Source: Sphingomonas sp. JC676 (GTDB lineage Bacteria; Pseudomonadota; Alphaproteobacteria; Sphingomonadales; Sphingomonadaceae). Taken from it: DNA of 64,000 nt. Under the pieces are notes generated by a model. That model did not search any database. It saw nothing but the letters and a program-made list of their open reading frames with translations, and was not told the origin of the DNA. Position 1 is the stretch's first letter; every line of letters begins with the position of its first letter. The stretch covers positions 992,001 through 1,056,000 of the forward strand of contig NZ_JACTGR010000001.1 in NCBI RefSeq assembly GCF_014489075.1, written 5' to 3'. The translations under genes were made by a program, and so were the position numbers. This document shows positions 1 to 6,372 of the stretch, piece by piece.

Positions 1-271
1 GGCGGTGCGGCTTGGGATGGCCGTGAGGGTCGCCGTCATGACGCCGGTCGTCATAACCGCGGCCGACGGGCTGCGGTTGGGGCTGCGGCGCAGCCGGCCG
101 CCAGGCCTGGGCCTGGCTGGCGCTGCGCTCGAGGATCTTGTCGAGCTCGCCGCGATCGAGCCATACGCCCCGGCAATTGGGACAGTGATCGATCTCGACG
201 CCTTGGCGCTCCATCGCCACCAGCTGGGAGCGGCAGACGGGGCAGGGCATGCCCTGGTTCATCGTCTCCAT
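1..271 (-). CDS. TFIIB-type zinc-ribbon protein, 3' end outside window
   Basis: The minus-strand frame opens at the ATG ending at 271 (an alternative in-frame ATG ends at 262) and runs off the left edge. The visible 90 residues contain two CxxC pairs, PCPVC near residues 9-13 and HCPNC near 29-33, followed by RGVWLDRGELDKIL. This is the pattern of the zf-TFIIB family of short zinc-ribbon proteins. The rest is a Pro/Gln/His-rich tail. The start lies 5 bp after the stop of the BI-1 gene, so the two are probably co-transcribed. Function unknown; metal binding is inferred from the cysteines. Confidence 0.8.
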   Translation of the reverse strand, partial: METMNQGMPCPVCRSQLVAMERQGVEIDHCPNCRGVWLDRGELDKILERSASQAQAWRPAAPQPQPQPVGRGYDDRRHDGDPHGHPKPHR

Positions 272-276
272 CGCCC

Positions 277-993
277 TTACTCCTCGCGCTGGCCGATCAG
301 CTGCAGCAGCAGCTGGAACAGGTTGATGAGGTTGAGATAGAGCGACAGCGCCCCCATCACGGCGAGCTTCTCGGTGTTCTGGCTACCGGCATAAGCGAGA
401 TACTCGCTCTTCAGCCGCTGCGTGTCCCAGGCGGTGAGGCCGGTGAACACCAGCACGCCGGCGACCGAGATCGCAGTCTGGAGCAGGCTCGATCCGATGA
501 ACAGGTTGACCAGGCTCACCGCGATGACCGCGAACAGGCCGATCATCAGGAAGGTCGAGAAGCGCGAGAGATCGGTCTTGGTGGTGTAGCCCCAGATACT
601 CAGCCCGAGGAACAACGCCGCCGCGGCGAAGAAGGCGGTGGCGATGCTGAGATCGGTGAAGACCAGAAAGATACTGGCCATCGACACGCCCATCACTGCG
701 GCGAAGGCGAAGAATGTCGCCCGCGCAGTCGCTACGGTCATTCGTTCGATGCGGAAGGTGAAGAAGAACACGAAGGCGAGCGGCGCCAGCATCACCACCC
801 ATTTGAGCGGGGTGCCGAAGATCGGACCGTATAGCGCCGGCGTGCTCGAGACGAGCAAAGCGACGAGGCCCGTGACAGCCAGGCCCAGCGCCATCGTCCG
901 GTAGATGCCGAGCATGTAGGTGCGCAGGCCCTCGTGCAGCGCGGCGCCCTGGGGCCGGGAGGCCGGAGCGCGATAGGATGCGGGTTCGAACAT
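277..993 (-). CDS. Bax inhibitor-1/YccA family membrane protein
   Basis: 238-residue inner-membrane protein with about seven hydrophobic segments from residue 30 to the end. It begins with a soluble tail (residues 1-22) and ends in a short charged tail, as usual for bacterial BI-1/YccA proteins. The segment AWDTQRLKSEYL near residue 190 is a family hallmark: its acidic residue takes part in pH-gated calcium leak in characterised homologues. A GAGGAG ribosome-binding site precedes the ATG. In E. coli the relative YccA modulates FtsH proteolysis. The specific role here is inferred from family only. Confidence 0.93.
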   Translation of the reverse strand: MFEPASYRAPASRPQGAALHEGLRTYMLGIYRTMALGLAVTGLVALLVSSTPALYGPIFGTPLKWVVMLAPLAFVFFFTFRIERMTVATARATFFAFAAVMGVSMASIFLVFTDLSIATAFFAAAALFLGLSIWGYTTKTDLSRFSTFLMIGLFAVIAVSLVNLFIGSSLLQTAISVAGVLVFTGLTAWDTQRLKSEYLAYAGSQNTEKLAVMGALSLYLNLINLFQLLLQLIGQREE

Positions 994-1005
994 GGGTGGT
1001 TCTCC

Positions 1006-1227
1006 TCAGATCCGGACGGGACGGGCGCGGGACAGCGCAAGGCGGGTCGCGCTGCGCATCTCGGCGGCGTCGGGGAAGTAGCGGAACAGCCGGTCCTTGA
1101 TGGCGAGCCGTTCCTTCTTGAGGCGGCGCAGGCGCAGATCATCGGGCATGCGGCGGGCGAGCTCGCGGCGGATCTCGCGGTTGAGGACGCGGTGGGCGGC
1201 GATCAGCCGCTCGATCAGGGTATTCAT
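1006..1227 (-). CDS. YdcH family (DUF465) small protein
   Basis: 73 residues, highly charged and predicted helical. The central run RLRRLKKERLAIKDRLF is typical of the DUF465/YdcH family, which forms short coiled-coil-like helices. An AAAGAGG ribosome-binding site sits before the ATG. The gene lies 12 bp upstream of the BI-1 gene on the same strand, so they likely form one transcript with the zinc-ribbon gene. Function of the family is not established. Confidence 0.85.
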   Translation of the reverse strand: MNTLIERLIAAHRVLNREIRRELARRMPDDLRLRRLKKERLAIKDRLFRYFPDAAEMRSATRLALSRARPVRI

Positions 1228-1440
1228 AAGCCTCTTTCCATCGATGGTTGCATCGATCGAGCGGCTCGGCGGAGGGGGCGGTTAAGGGGGAGGGGCCACC
1301 GTCCAGCACCGAGCACGCTCGATGCGGTCCGACATCACAAGGGCTTCAAGAAAGCCCTCGTCAGAGGGGCCCGGTCCGCACTTCAAGGATAGTGAGGCAG
1401 CGGCACGGGTACAAGGCGGCCGTTTGTAACGAAGTGTTGC

Positions 1441-1470
1441 TGGGGGCCGCCTTCAGTGGGGCGGCCCCCA
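1441..1470 (-). terminator. Strong GC hairpin after the glycine-zipper gene
   Basis: Perfect 11-bp inverted repeat TGGGGGCCGCC / GGCGGCCCCCA with an 8-nt loop, starting 5 bp past the stop codon of the minus-strand gene at 1476. There is no T-tract, so intrinsic termination is plausible but not certain; it may instead protect the 3' end. Confidence 0.55.
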
Positions 1471-1475
1471 ACCCA

Positions 1476-2039
1476 TCAGCGGCAGGTGACCTGCTGCTGG
1501 TTGCGGTCGATCGCGCTGCCGAGCGCCGCGCCGGCGACAGCGCCGAGCAAAGTGCCGACGGTGCGCGAATGGCGGTTCGAGATGGCGTTGCCGAACAGGC
1601 CGCCCGCGGCGCCGCCGACGATCAGGCCGGTCGTGCCGTCGTTGCGGCGGCAATAATAGCGGCCGTCCTGCCCGCGATAGACGCGGTCGTTCGGGCCGAG
1701 CACGCGCTCCTGATAGTTGGGGCCCGAGCGATAATAGCGCGCGGCGTCATAATCGCCCTCGTCGCGCTCGTCGTCATAGCCGGCATTGTAGCCGGGGCCA
1801 TTATTGTAGCCGGGGCGCGGCGGGGGACCGTAATCGGCGCGGCTGTTCCGCGAGGCGCGATAGCGCTCGACGGCCGCCTGATAGGCCTCATATTCGGAAT
1901 CGAAGCGGCGCTGGGCGGCGTCGAACCGGGCTTCCTCGTCCGACTGGCTGGAATAGCGCTGCGCGGTCTGCGCGGCGGCGGGGGTGGCAATGGCGAAGCA
2001 GCTCGCGGCCAATGCGGCGAAGCCGATGACGATCTTCAT
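1476..2039 (-). CDS. Secreted glycine-zipper 2TM domain protein
   Basis: 187 residues. A signal peptide spans residues 1-23 and ends with the cleavage-like sequence AAAQ. Residues 25-70 are charged and helical. Residues 70-110 are rich in Tyr, Gly, Asn and Asp. The C-terminal part (about 135-178) holds the glycine zipper GLIVGGAAGGLFG followed by a second Gly/Ala-rich helix. This layout matches the glycine-zipper 2TM (Rick_17kDa-like) outer-membrane or periplasmic proteins of sphingomonads. A clear AAGGAGAG ribosome-binding site precedes the ATG. Function is unknown; envelope association is inferred. Confidence 0.85.
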   Translation of the reverse strand: MKIVIGFAALAASCFAIATPAAAQTAQRYSSQSDEEARFDAAQRRFDSEYEAYQAAVERYRASRNSRADYGPPPRPGYNNGPGYNAGYDDERDEGDYDAARYYRSGPNYQERVLGPNDRVYRGQDGRYYCRRNDGTTGLIVGGAAGGLFGNAISNRHSRTVGTLLGAVAGAALGSAIDRNQQQVTCR

Positions 2040-2066
2040 TTCGTGTCTCTCCTTAAGGTGCTGCCG

Positions 2067-2093
2067 ATACGGCTAAAGGCGCTGAAACGTTCC
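2067..2093 (-). promoter_or_regulatory. Possible EcfG-type (general stress sigma) promoter
   Basis: On the minus strand GGAAC (2093-2089) is followed after 17 nt by CGTAT (2071-2067), resembling the alphaproteobacterial EcfG consensus GGAAC-N16/17-CGTT with one mismatch in the -10. It lies about 30 bp before the glycine-zipper start. A weak match that could be chance. Confidence 0.3.
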
Positions 2094-2223
2094 GGCAATG
2101 CGCGTGAAGGGCGGCTGAATAGAGCCGATCGGCGCGAAAAATGATCCGTATCCGGGCGCTGCAGTGCATTAATCCGATTTTTTGGACTTGCTGCATCGCA
2201 GCATAATGCCCATAATTGTATGT

Positions 2224-2586
2224 ATGAAGCTGAGCCTCGCCCCCGATCCCGCGCCCACGCCTGTGAACAACACGCCGACCGTGCTCGAAGGAATCGTGCG
2301 TCAGCGCTGCCTGTCCACGACCTATAACCGCACGCGGATGATCCTGGCCCCGCACATCCTCTACACCCGCCACGGCGCGCTCTACATGGATGCCGCGGTC
2401 GTCTCGCGCGAGGGCATGCTGCCGCGCGAGGAGAAGATGGGCACCTTCAAGCTCGACGGGCTGAAGGACCTGACCGTGCTCGAGCGCGCCTTCTCGATCA
2501 GCGGCCTGTACGACGCCAGCCTCGACAAATATCAGGGCGAGACGCTGATGGCGGTCGAGCCGGACGCATCGGCCGCGGCCGCCTGA
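2224..2586 (+). CDS. Hypothetical protein with WYL-like segment
   Basis: 120 residues from the ATG at 2224 (upstream in-frame ATG 2206 and TTG 2182 are possible but have no better ribosome-binding site). The body (residues 16-105) contains ILAPHILYTRHGALYMDA followed by a GTFKLDGL segment. That resembles the beta-rich WYL sensor fold in which the peptide describes a 'place to read' strand pair, but without an accompanying helix-turn-helix. It stands alone between divergent neighbours. A ligand-binding or regulatory role is only inferred; I do not recognise a named family with confidence. Confidence 0.65.
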   Translation: MKLSLAPDPAPTPVNNTPTVLEGIVRQRCLSTTYNRTRMILAPHILYTRHGALYMDAAVVSREGMLPREEKMGTFKLDGLKDLTVLERAFSISGLYDASLDKYQGETLMAVEPDASAAAA

Positions 2587-2667
2587 ACCCGCGCCGCTTC
2601 CCCGCAGCGGGATAGCCAAGACGACATTTTCATGTTGAAATCTGTCTCCTAACCGGGGGCAGCGCGC

Positions 2668-3336
2668 GTGCATTTCATGCATCTTCTGAAGTCGCTCGAT
2701 GACCTGATCTACGAGCTGATGACCTGGCTGGTCTTCTATCCGGTCACCTTCTGGCGGACGATCACCCGGCCTTCGGCGATGATGGTCTATTCCGATGCCG
2801 AACTCGCCGACCGCGAGGACAAGCAATATCCCGACACGCTGACCCCGCCGCTCTTCCTGCTCGTCACCTTGCTGCTCAGCCACGGCGTAGAGCTGGCGGT
2901 GGTGGGCCAGAGCAGCATCGTGGCCAATGACAAGGGGCTGGCCGGGCTGATCAGCGACGATACCAGCCTGCTGATCCTGCGGCTGGTGATCTTCAGCATC
3001 TTCCCGCTGATCATGGCGCTGCGGCTGGTCCACAAGAAGCGCTGGAAGCTGACCCGCGACACGCTGCGGGCGCCCTTCTACGCGCAATGCTATCCGGCGG
3101 GCCCGTTCGCGCTGGTGATGGGGCTGGGCGCGATGGCGACCCAGCTGCAATGGGACTGGACCAAGATCGCCGGGCTGGCGCTGATGATCGCGGCGATGCT
3201 CTGGTACGGCATCCTCCAGTCGCGCTGGTTCGCGCAGGAACTGGGGATCTCGTTCCTTCGCGGGTTCTGGGTGGCATCGGTCGGGATGGTGGAGTGCGTG
3301 GCGGTGATCTGCGTGGTGGCGCCGCTGATCGCGTGA
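2668..3336 (+). CDS. Polytopic membrane protein, permease-like
   Basis: 222 residues starting at GTG 2668, with an in-frame ATG three codons later. A short amphipathic N-terminus is followed by about five membrane segments (roughly residues 62-82, 100-120, 140-158, 163-183, 198-218). The layout resembles Yip1-type five-helix membrane proteins and proteins labelled 'permease' in sphingomonad genomes. No catalytic motif is visible. The LDH-like gene begins 20 bp downstream on the same strand, so the two may be co-transcribed. Confidence 0.7.
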   Translation: MHFMHLLKSLDDLIYELMTWLVFYPVTFWRTITRPSAMMVYSDAELADREDKQYPDTLTPPLFLLVTLLLSHGVELAVVGQSSIVANDKGLAGLISDDTSLLILRLVIFSIFPLIMALRLVHKKRWKLTRDTLRAPFYAQCYPAGPFALVMGLGAMATQLQWDWTKIAGLALMIAAMLWYGILQSRWFAQELGISFLRGFWVASVGMVECVAVICVVAPLIA

Positions 3337-3355
3337 GCCCCGACGACGCCGGACT

Positions 3356-4312
3356 GTGATAGAAGGCGCCGACCAGCAGGAGCGCGGCATCATCGAACAT
3401 CATCGCATCGCCATCATCGGAGCAGGCCATGTCGGCGCCACCGCCGCCTATGCGCTGATGCTGCGCGCCTTGTTCCGCGAGATCGTGCTGATCGACATGG
3501 ACGCGGGGCTGGCCGAGGCCGAGGCCGCCGATTTGCGCGACGCCAATGCGCTGGCGCGGCCGGCACGGATCTGGGCGGGCGGCTATGAAGACGCCGCCAG
3601 TGCCGCGATCGCGGTCATCACCGCGGGTGCGGCGACACATGGCGGCGAAAGCCGGCTCGCGGTCGCCGGGCGCAGCGCAGCGATCGTCGGGGACTGCGTC
3701 GACTCGCTGATGGCGGCGGGGTTCGGCGGGATCATCCTGGTGGCATCCAACCCGGTCGATTTGATGGCGCATGCCGCCTTCCGCCGCTGCGGGATCGACG
3801 CGGCGCGGGTGATCGGGACGGGGACCCTGCTCGATTCGAGCCGGTTGCGGCAGGCGCTCTCCGCAGAACTGGGCGTGGCGCCGGGGGCGATCCATGCCCA
3901 GGTACTCGGCGAGCATGGCGATAGCGAGGTCGCGGCCTTTTCGGGGGTGCGCGTGGGCGGCATGGGGCTGGACGCCTTTGCCCCGGACGCGGTGGACCGC
4001 GAGGCGCTGGCGCGCGACGTGCGCGAGGCGGCGTACCGGATCGTGAGCGGCAAGGGCTATACCTCGTTCGGTGTGGCGACCGCGATCGTGCGGATCTGCG
4101 AGGCGATCCTGCGCGACGAGCATGCGGTGCTGCCGGTATCGACCTTGCTGACCGGCGAGTTCGGGATCGAAAATGTGTATCTGAGCCTGCCCTGCGTACT
4201 TGGCGCGGGCGGGGTGGAGCGCGTGCTGGTGCCCGAGCTGCATGCCGGCGAGGTGGCGGCGCTCAAGGCTTCGGCGGCGGTGCTGCGCGAGGCCGGGGCG
4301 GGGATCGGCTAG
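3356..4312 (+). CDS. L-lactate/malate dehydrogenase family protein, altered specificity loop
   Basis: 318 residues from GTG 3356, chosen because no ATG precedes the nucleotide-binding motif. The NAD-binding glycine motif IGAGHVGATAAY is at residues 21-32. The catalytic loop GGESRL carries Arg100 (R109 in LDH numbering). Asp160 and Arg163 in GTGTLLDSSRLR match the D168/R171 pair, and His187 in GEHGDSE is the proton-transfer histidine. In LDH the residue eight positions into this loop is Gln102 (Arg in MDH); here the aligned residue is Thr94, so the substrate is probably a different 2-oxo/2-hydroxy acid. The fold assignment is firm; the substrate is open. Confidence 0.85.
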   Translation: MIEGADQQERGIIEHHRIAIIGAGHVGATAAYALMLRALFREIVLIDMDAGLAEAEAADLRDANALARPARIWAGGYEDAASAAIAVITAGAATHGGESRLAVAGRSAAIVGDCVDSLMAAGFGGIILVASNPVDLMAHAAFRRCGIDAARVIGTGTLLDSSRLRQALSAELGVAPGAIHAQVLGEHGDSEVAAFSGVRVGGMGLDAFAPDAVDREALARDVREAAYRIVSGKGYTSFGVATAIVRICEAILRDEHAVLPVSTLLTGEFGIENVYLSLPCVLGAGGVERVLVPELHAGEVAALKASAAVLREAGAGIG

Positions 4313-4398
4313 GCCGCAAAGGTAACGAAGGTAACGGGGATGTCGGGCGAAACGTCGGCGAAGCGAGGCTGGCGTGCGGTGGAATCGGCGGCCGGCGC

Positions 4399-4824
4399 TC
4401 AGAGGTTCCATTCGGCATCGGGCCCGGTGGGGGCGCCGCGGAAGCCGGGATCGGTCGCGCGGAGCGCGGCGATCAGCAGACTGTCGTTGAACACGCGCCG
4501 CACGCCGATCTGGCGGCCGCGATAGAAGACCGGCACCGCGACGCCGGAAAGCGCGCGCTGGATGCCGGTATCGATCGCGTTGAAGCGGCCCATGTCGATC
4601 GCGGCATCCCAGGCGGCTGCGAAGTTGCTGTCCTCGCCGGCGCGGATGCGCAGGGCATAGGCCGATTTGGGGCTCATCCCGACCGATTTGGCGGCGGTGC
4701 CGACCACGCCGAGTTCGGCGAGCGCGGCGATGAAGTCGCGCTGGCGCTGCGCGGTCCAGCCATCGTGGCGCGCGCGGGCGGCGACCGGGGTGAGGGCGAG
4801 GGGATCGGCAAGGGACTCGGTCAT
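4399..4824 (-). CDS. Helix-turn-helix hypothetical protein, terminase-small-subunit-like
   Basis: 141 residues. Residues 23-60 (WTAQRQRDFIAALAELG, then TAAKSVGMSPKSAYALR) read as a DNA-binding helix-turn-helix of the type seen in phage terminase small subunits. Residues 62-105 hold an AAAWDAAIDMGR segment and a loop VFYRGRQIGVRRVF. Similar stand-alone proteins are common in sphingomonads and need not be phage genes. It borders the low-GC island starting near 4.9 kb and reads away from it. DNA binding is inferred; target unknown. Confidence 0.7.
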   Translation of the reverse strand: MTESLADPLALTPVAARARHDGWTAQRQRDFIAALAELGVVGTAAKSVGMSPKSAYALRIRAGEDSNFAAAWDAAIDMGRFNAIDTGIQRALSGVAVPVFYRGRQIGVRRVFNDSLLIAALRATDPGFRGAPTGPDAEWNL

Positions 4825-4969
4825 CGACGAGTCTATCCCAGACGAAATCCTACATTGGAAGAGGTGAACGGCTCACCGGCGACGCGGCTTGGCGGAGGCC
4901 AGTCGGAGACTGTCACGCTGTTGACCGGACGATGCCTTTGCAGGCGAACTATCTCGATAGAACTCGACT

Positions 4970-5102
4970 TGTGAGTGTTGTCACACGAGCGGTACCATCG
5001 TCCCTACCTTACTCTTATATCTCTGATATATAGCAATTATACATATATTTGAACATATACAGAACGTGTGGTATTCCCCATTCTATAGAAGGAATCCACG
5101 CT
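4970..5102 (+). promoter_or_regulatory. AT-rich leader/promoter region of the DUF5343 pair
   Basis: Composition drops sharply here, with several TATATC/TATATA/TATACA stretches between 5013 and 5050 that could serve as -10 elements. The exact promoter cannot be fixed by eye. An AGAAGGA ribosome-binding site lies about 10 nt before the ATG at 5103. Confidence 0.4.
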
Positions 5103-5795
5103 ATGGCTGAAAAAGCTCGGTACCCTCAAATTCCAAGCACTGTTTGGTGGGGAGTTAGAAATGTTCTCCAGCGTACTCCGAATGCGACTATCGATGATCG
5201 CCTGCTCGGCGTTCAGCTTGGCGTTCAGGAAGCTGCTGCGCGTGCATATATCAATGAGCTTCGAAGTGTAGGTATTCTCACCGATGAGGGGAGGGCTACA
5301 TCTCTAGCGCAAAGATGGAAACTTGATGACACCTATGCAGAGGCGGTGGAGGAATTGGTTTCCTCGGTTTACCCCGAAGGGCTGCTTCACGTAGCGCCGC
5401 CCGGTGAGGGTGACCGTCAGAAGATTGTAAATTGGTTTCAGCGTGAGGGCCTTGGCCAGGGAGCGGCTGGTAATAAGGCAGCCACATACCTGCTTTTGAC
5501 CAGCGCGACTCCGAACGAAGCTGCTGTGAAGAATAGCAAGCCTCAAGAGAAGGGAGCTGCTCGCACCAGTGCGCCTCGGTCGCAACCTGCTACTTCTCGT
5601 ACCGCAGCGAGCGAAAGAAGTTCCGCTAAAGGTGGCAGCGGAGGAGACGAGAATCGCTCGGGTAAGACCGGACCCGAGATAATGCCTCTGAATGTGAACG
5701 TGCAAATCCACATCAGTGCAGATGCGGGTTCGGAACAAATCGAATCTATATTCTCTGCCATGAGGCGTTATCTGTATGACACGCCCGCTTCTTGA
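5103..5795 (+). CDS. DUF5343 protein of a putative accessory/defence pair
   Basis: 230 residues from ATG 5103, selected for its AGAAGGA site over an upstream TTG at 5049. Residues 5-120 follow the DUF5343 pattern: YPQIPSTVWWGVRN, a winged-helix-like part with LLGVQLGVQEAAARAYINEL and GILTDEGRATSLAQRW, then VYPEGLL and a WFQREGLGQGAAGNKAA segment. A low-complexity Ser/Thr/Lys linker (about 140-195) leads to a C-terminal strand-helix NVNVQIHISADAG plus QIESIFSAMRRYLY. Composition is far less GC-rich than the flanks. The stop overlaps the next gene by 20 bp, implying translational coupling. No function is known for DUF5343; a sensor or partner role for the HEPN-like neighbour is inferred. Confidence 0.85.
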   Translation: MAEKARYPQIPSTVWWGVRNVLQRTPNATIDDRLLGVQLGVQEAAARAYINELRSVGILTDEGRATSLAQRWKLDDTYAEAVEELVSSVYPEGLLHVAPPGEGDRQKIVNWFQREGLGQGAAGNKAATYLLLTSATPNEAAVKNSKPQEKGAARTSAPRSQPATSRTAASERSSAKGGSGGDENRSGKTGPEIMPLNVNVQIHISADAGSEQIESIFSAMRRYLYDTPAS

Positions 5796-6345
5796 GGGAC
5801 TCAAGAAGTTCCAAGAGTATCTGTTCGAGGTAGGTTTAGCACGATCAGTGTTGGCTCTCCCAGCTCCTCGCATGTTGGCTCTCTCGGCTCCTTCGGGGGA
5901 AGGCGCCGAGATCCCAAATATTTTTTCGCGCCTGATACTGGAAGAAGAGATTGAACATGTGGCGCGAGATTTGTTTGTCTCCGGTCATTATTCTTTCGCC
6001 GTTCAGGAGGCGTACAAAGCGGTCGACAAATTTATCTCTGATAAGGTCGGGCCACTCAGCGTTTCTGGCACGCAACTTATGGAGGTCGCCTTCAGTCCGA
6101 ACGCTCCGATCCTGTCATGGTCCGGCAGAGTGACGCAATCGGAGATTGATGAGCAGAAGGGATATCAACGCCTCTATTCCGGGGCGATGCTTGGCATTCG
6201 CAATCCTGTTACACACGAGTTCAACTGGGTAGAAGAGCCGGATGTTGCTTTGGAATTGATCGTGTTTGCGCAGCATCTGCTTCGCAAGGCAAAGCGTGCG
6301 TCGAAGATTCAACTTCAAGCTGCTGTGGCGAAATCAATTCCTTGA
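5776..6345 (+). CDS. TIGR02391/Ymh family protein with HEPN-type R-x4-H motif
   Basis: 189 residues. The C-terminal domain (about 50-180) has DLFVSGHYSFAVQEAYKAVD, then LMEVAFS, then YSGAMLGIRNPVTHEF. This order is the TIGR02391 (Hypoth_Ymh) family. RNPVTH gives R-x4-H, the signature of HEPN RNase-like domains found in toxins and phage-defence proteins. The helical content fits. The N-terminal 50 residues carry an odd duplicated segment: two near-identical LALPAPRMLALSAPSG-like runs. The gene overlaps the DUF5343 gene by 20 bp and is low in GC. RNase activity is inferred from the motif only; TIGR02391 is described as phage-, plasmid- and restriction-associated with unknown function. Confidence 0.85.
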   Translation: MTRPLLEGLKKFQEYLFEVGLARSVLALPAPRMLALSAPSGEGAEIPNIFSRLILEEEIEHVARDLFVSGHYSFAVQEAYKAVDKFISDKVGPLSVSGTQLMEVAFSPNAPILSWSGRVTQSEIDEQKGYQRLYSGAMLGIRNPVTHEFNWVEEPDVALELIVFAQHLLRKAKRASKIQLQAAVAKSIP

Positions 6346-6372
6346 AATACAGGCGGCGCGCCCGCGATTAGC

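Noticed and set aside
4825..6372. Attachment-site direct repeats around the DUF5343/Ymh island
   Set aside because: No convincing matching direct repeats at the two borders could be seen by eye.
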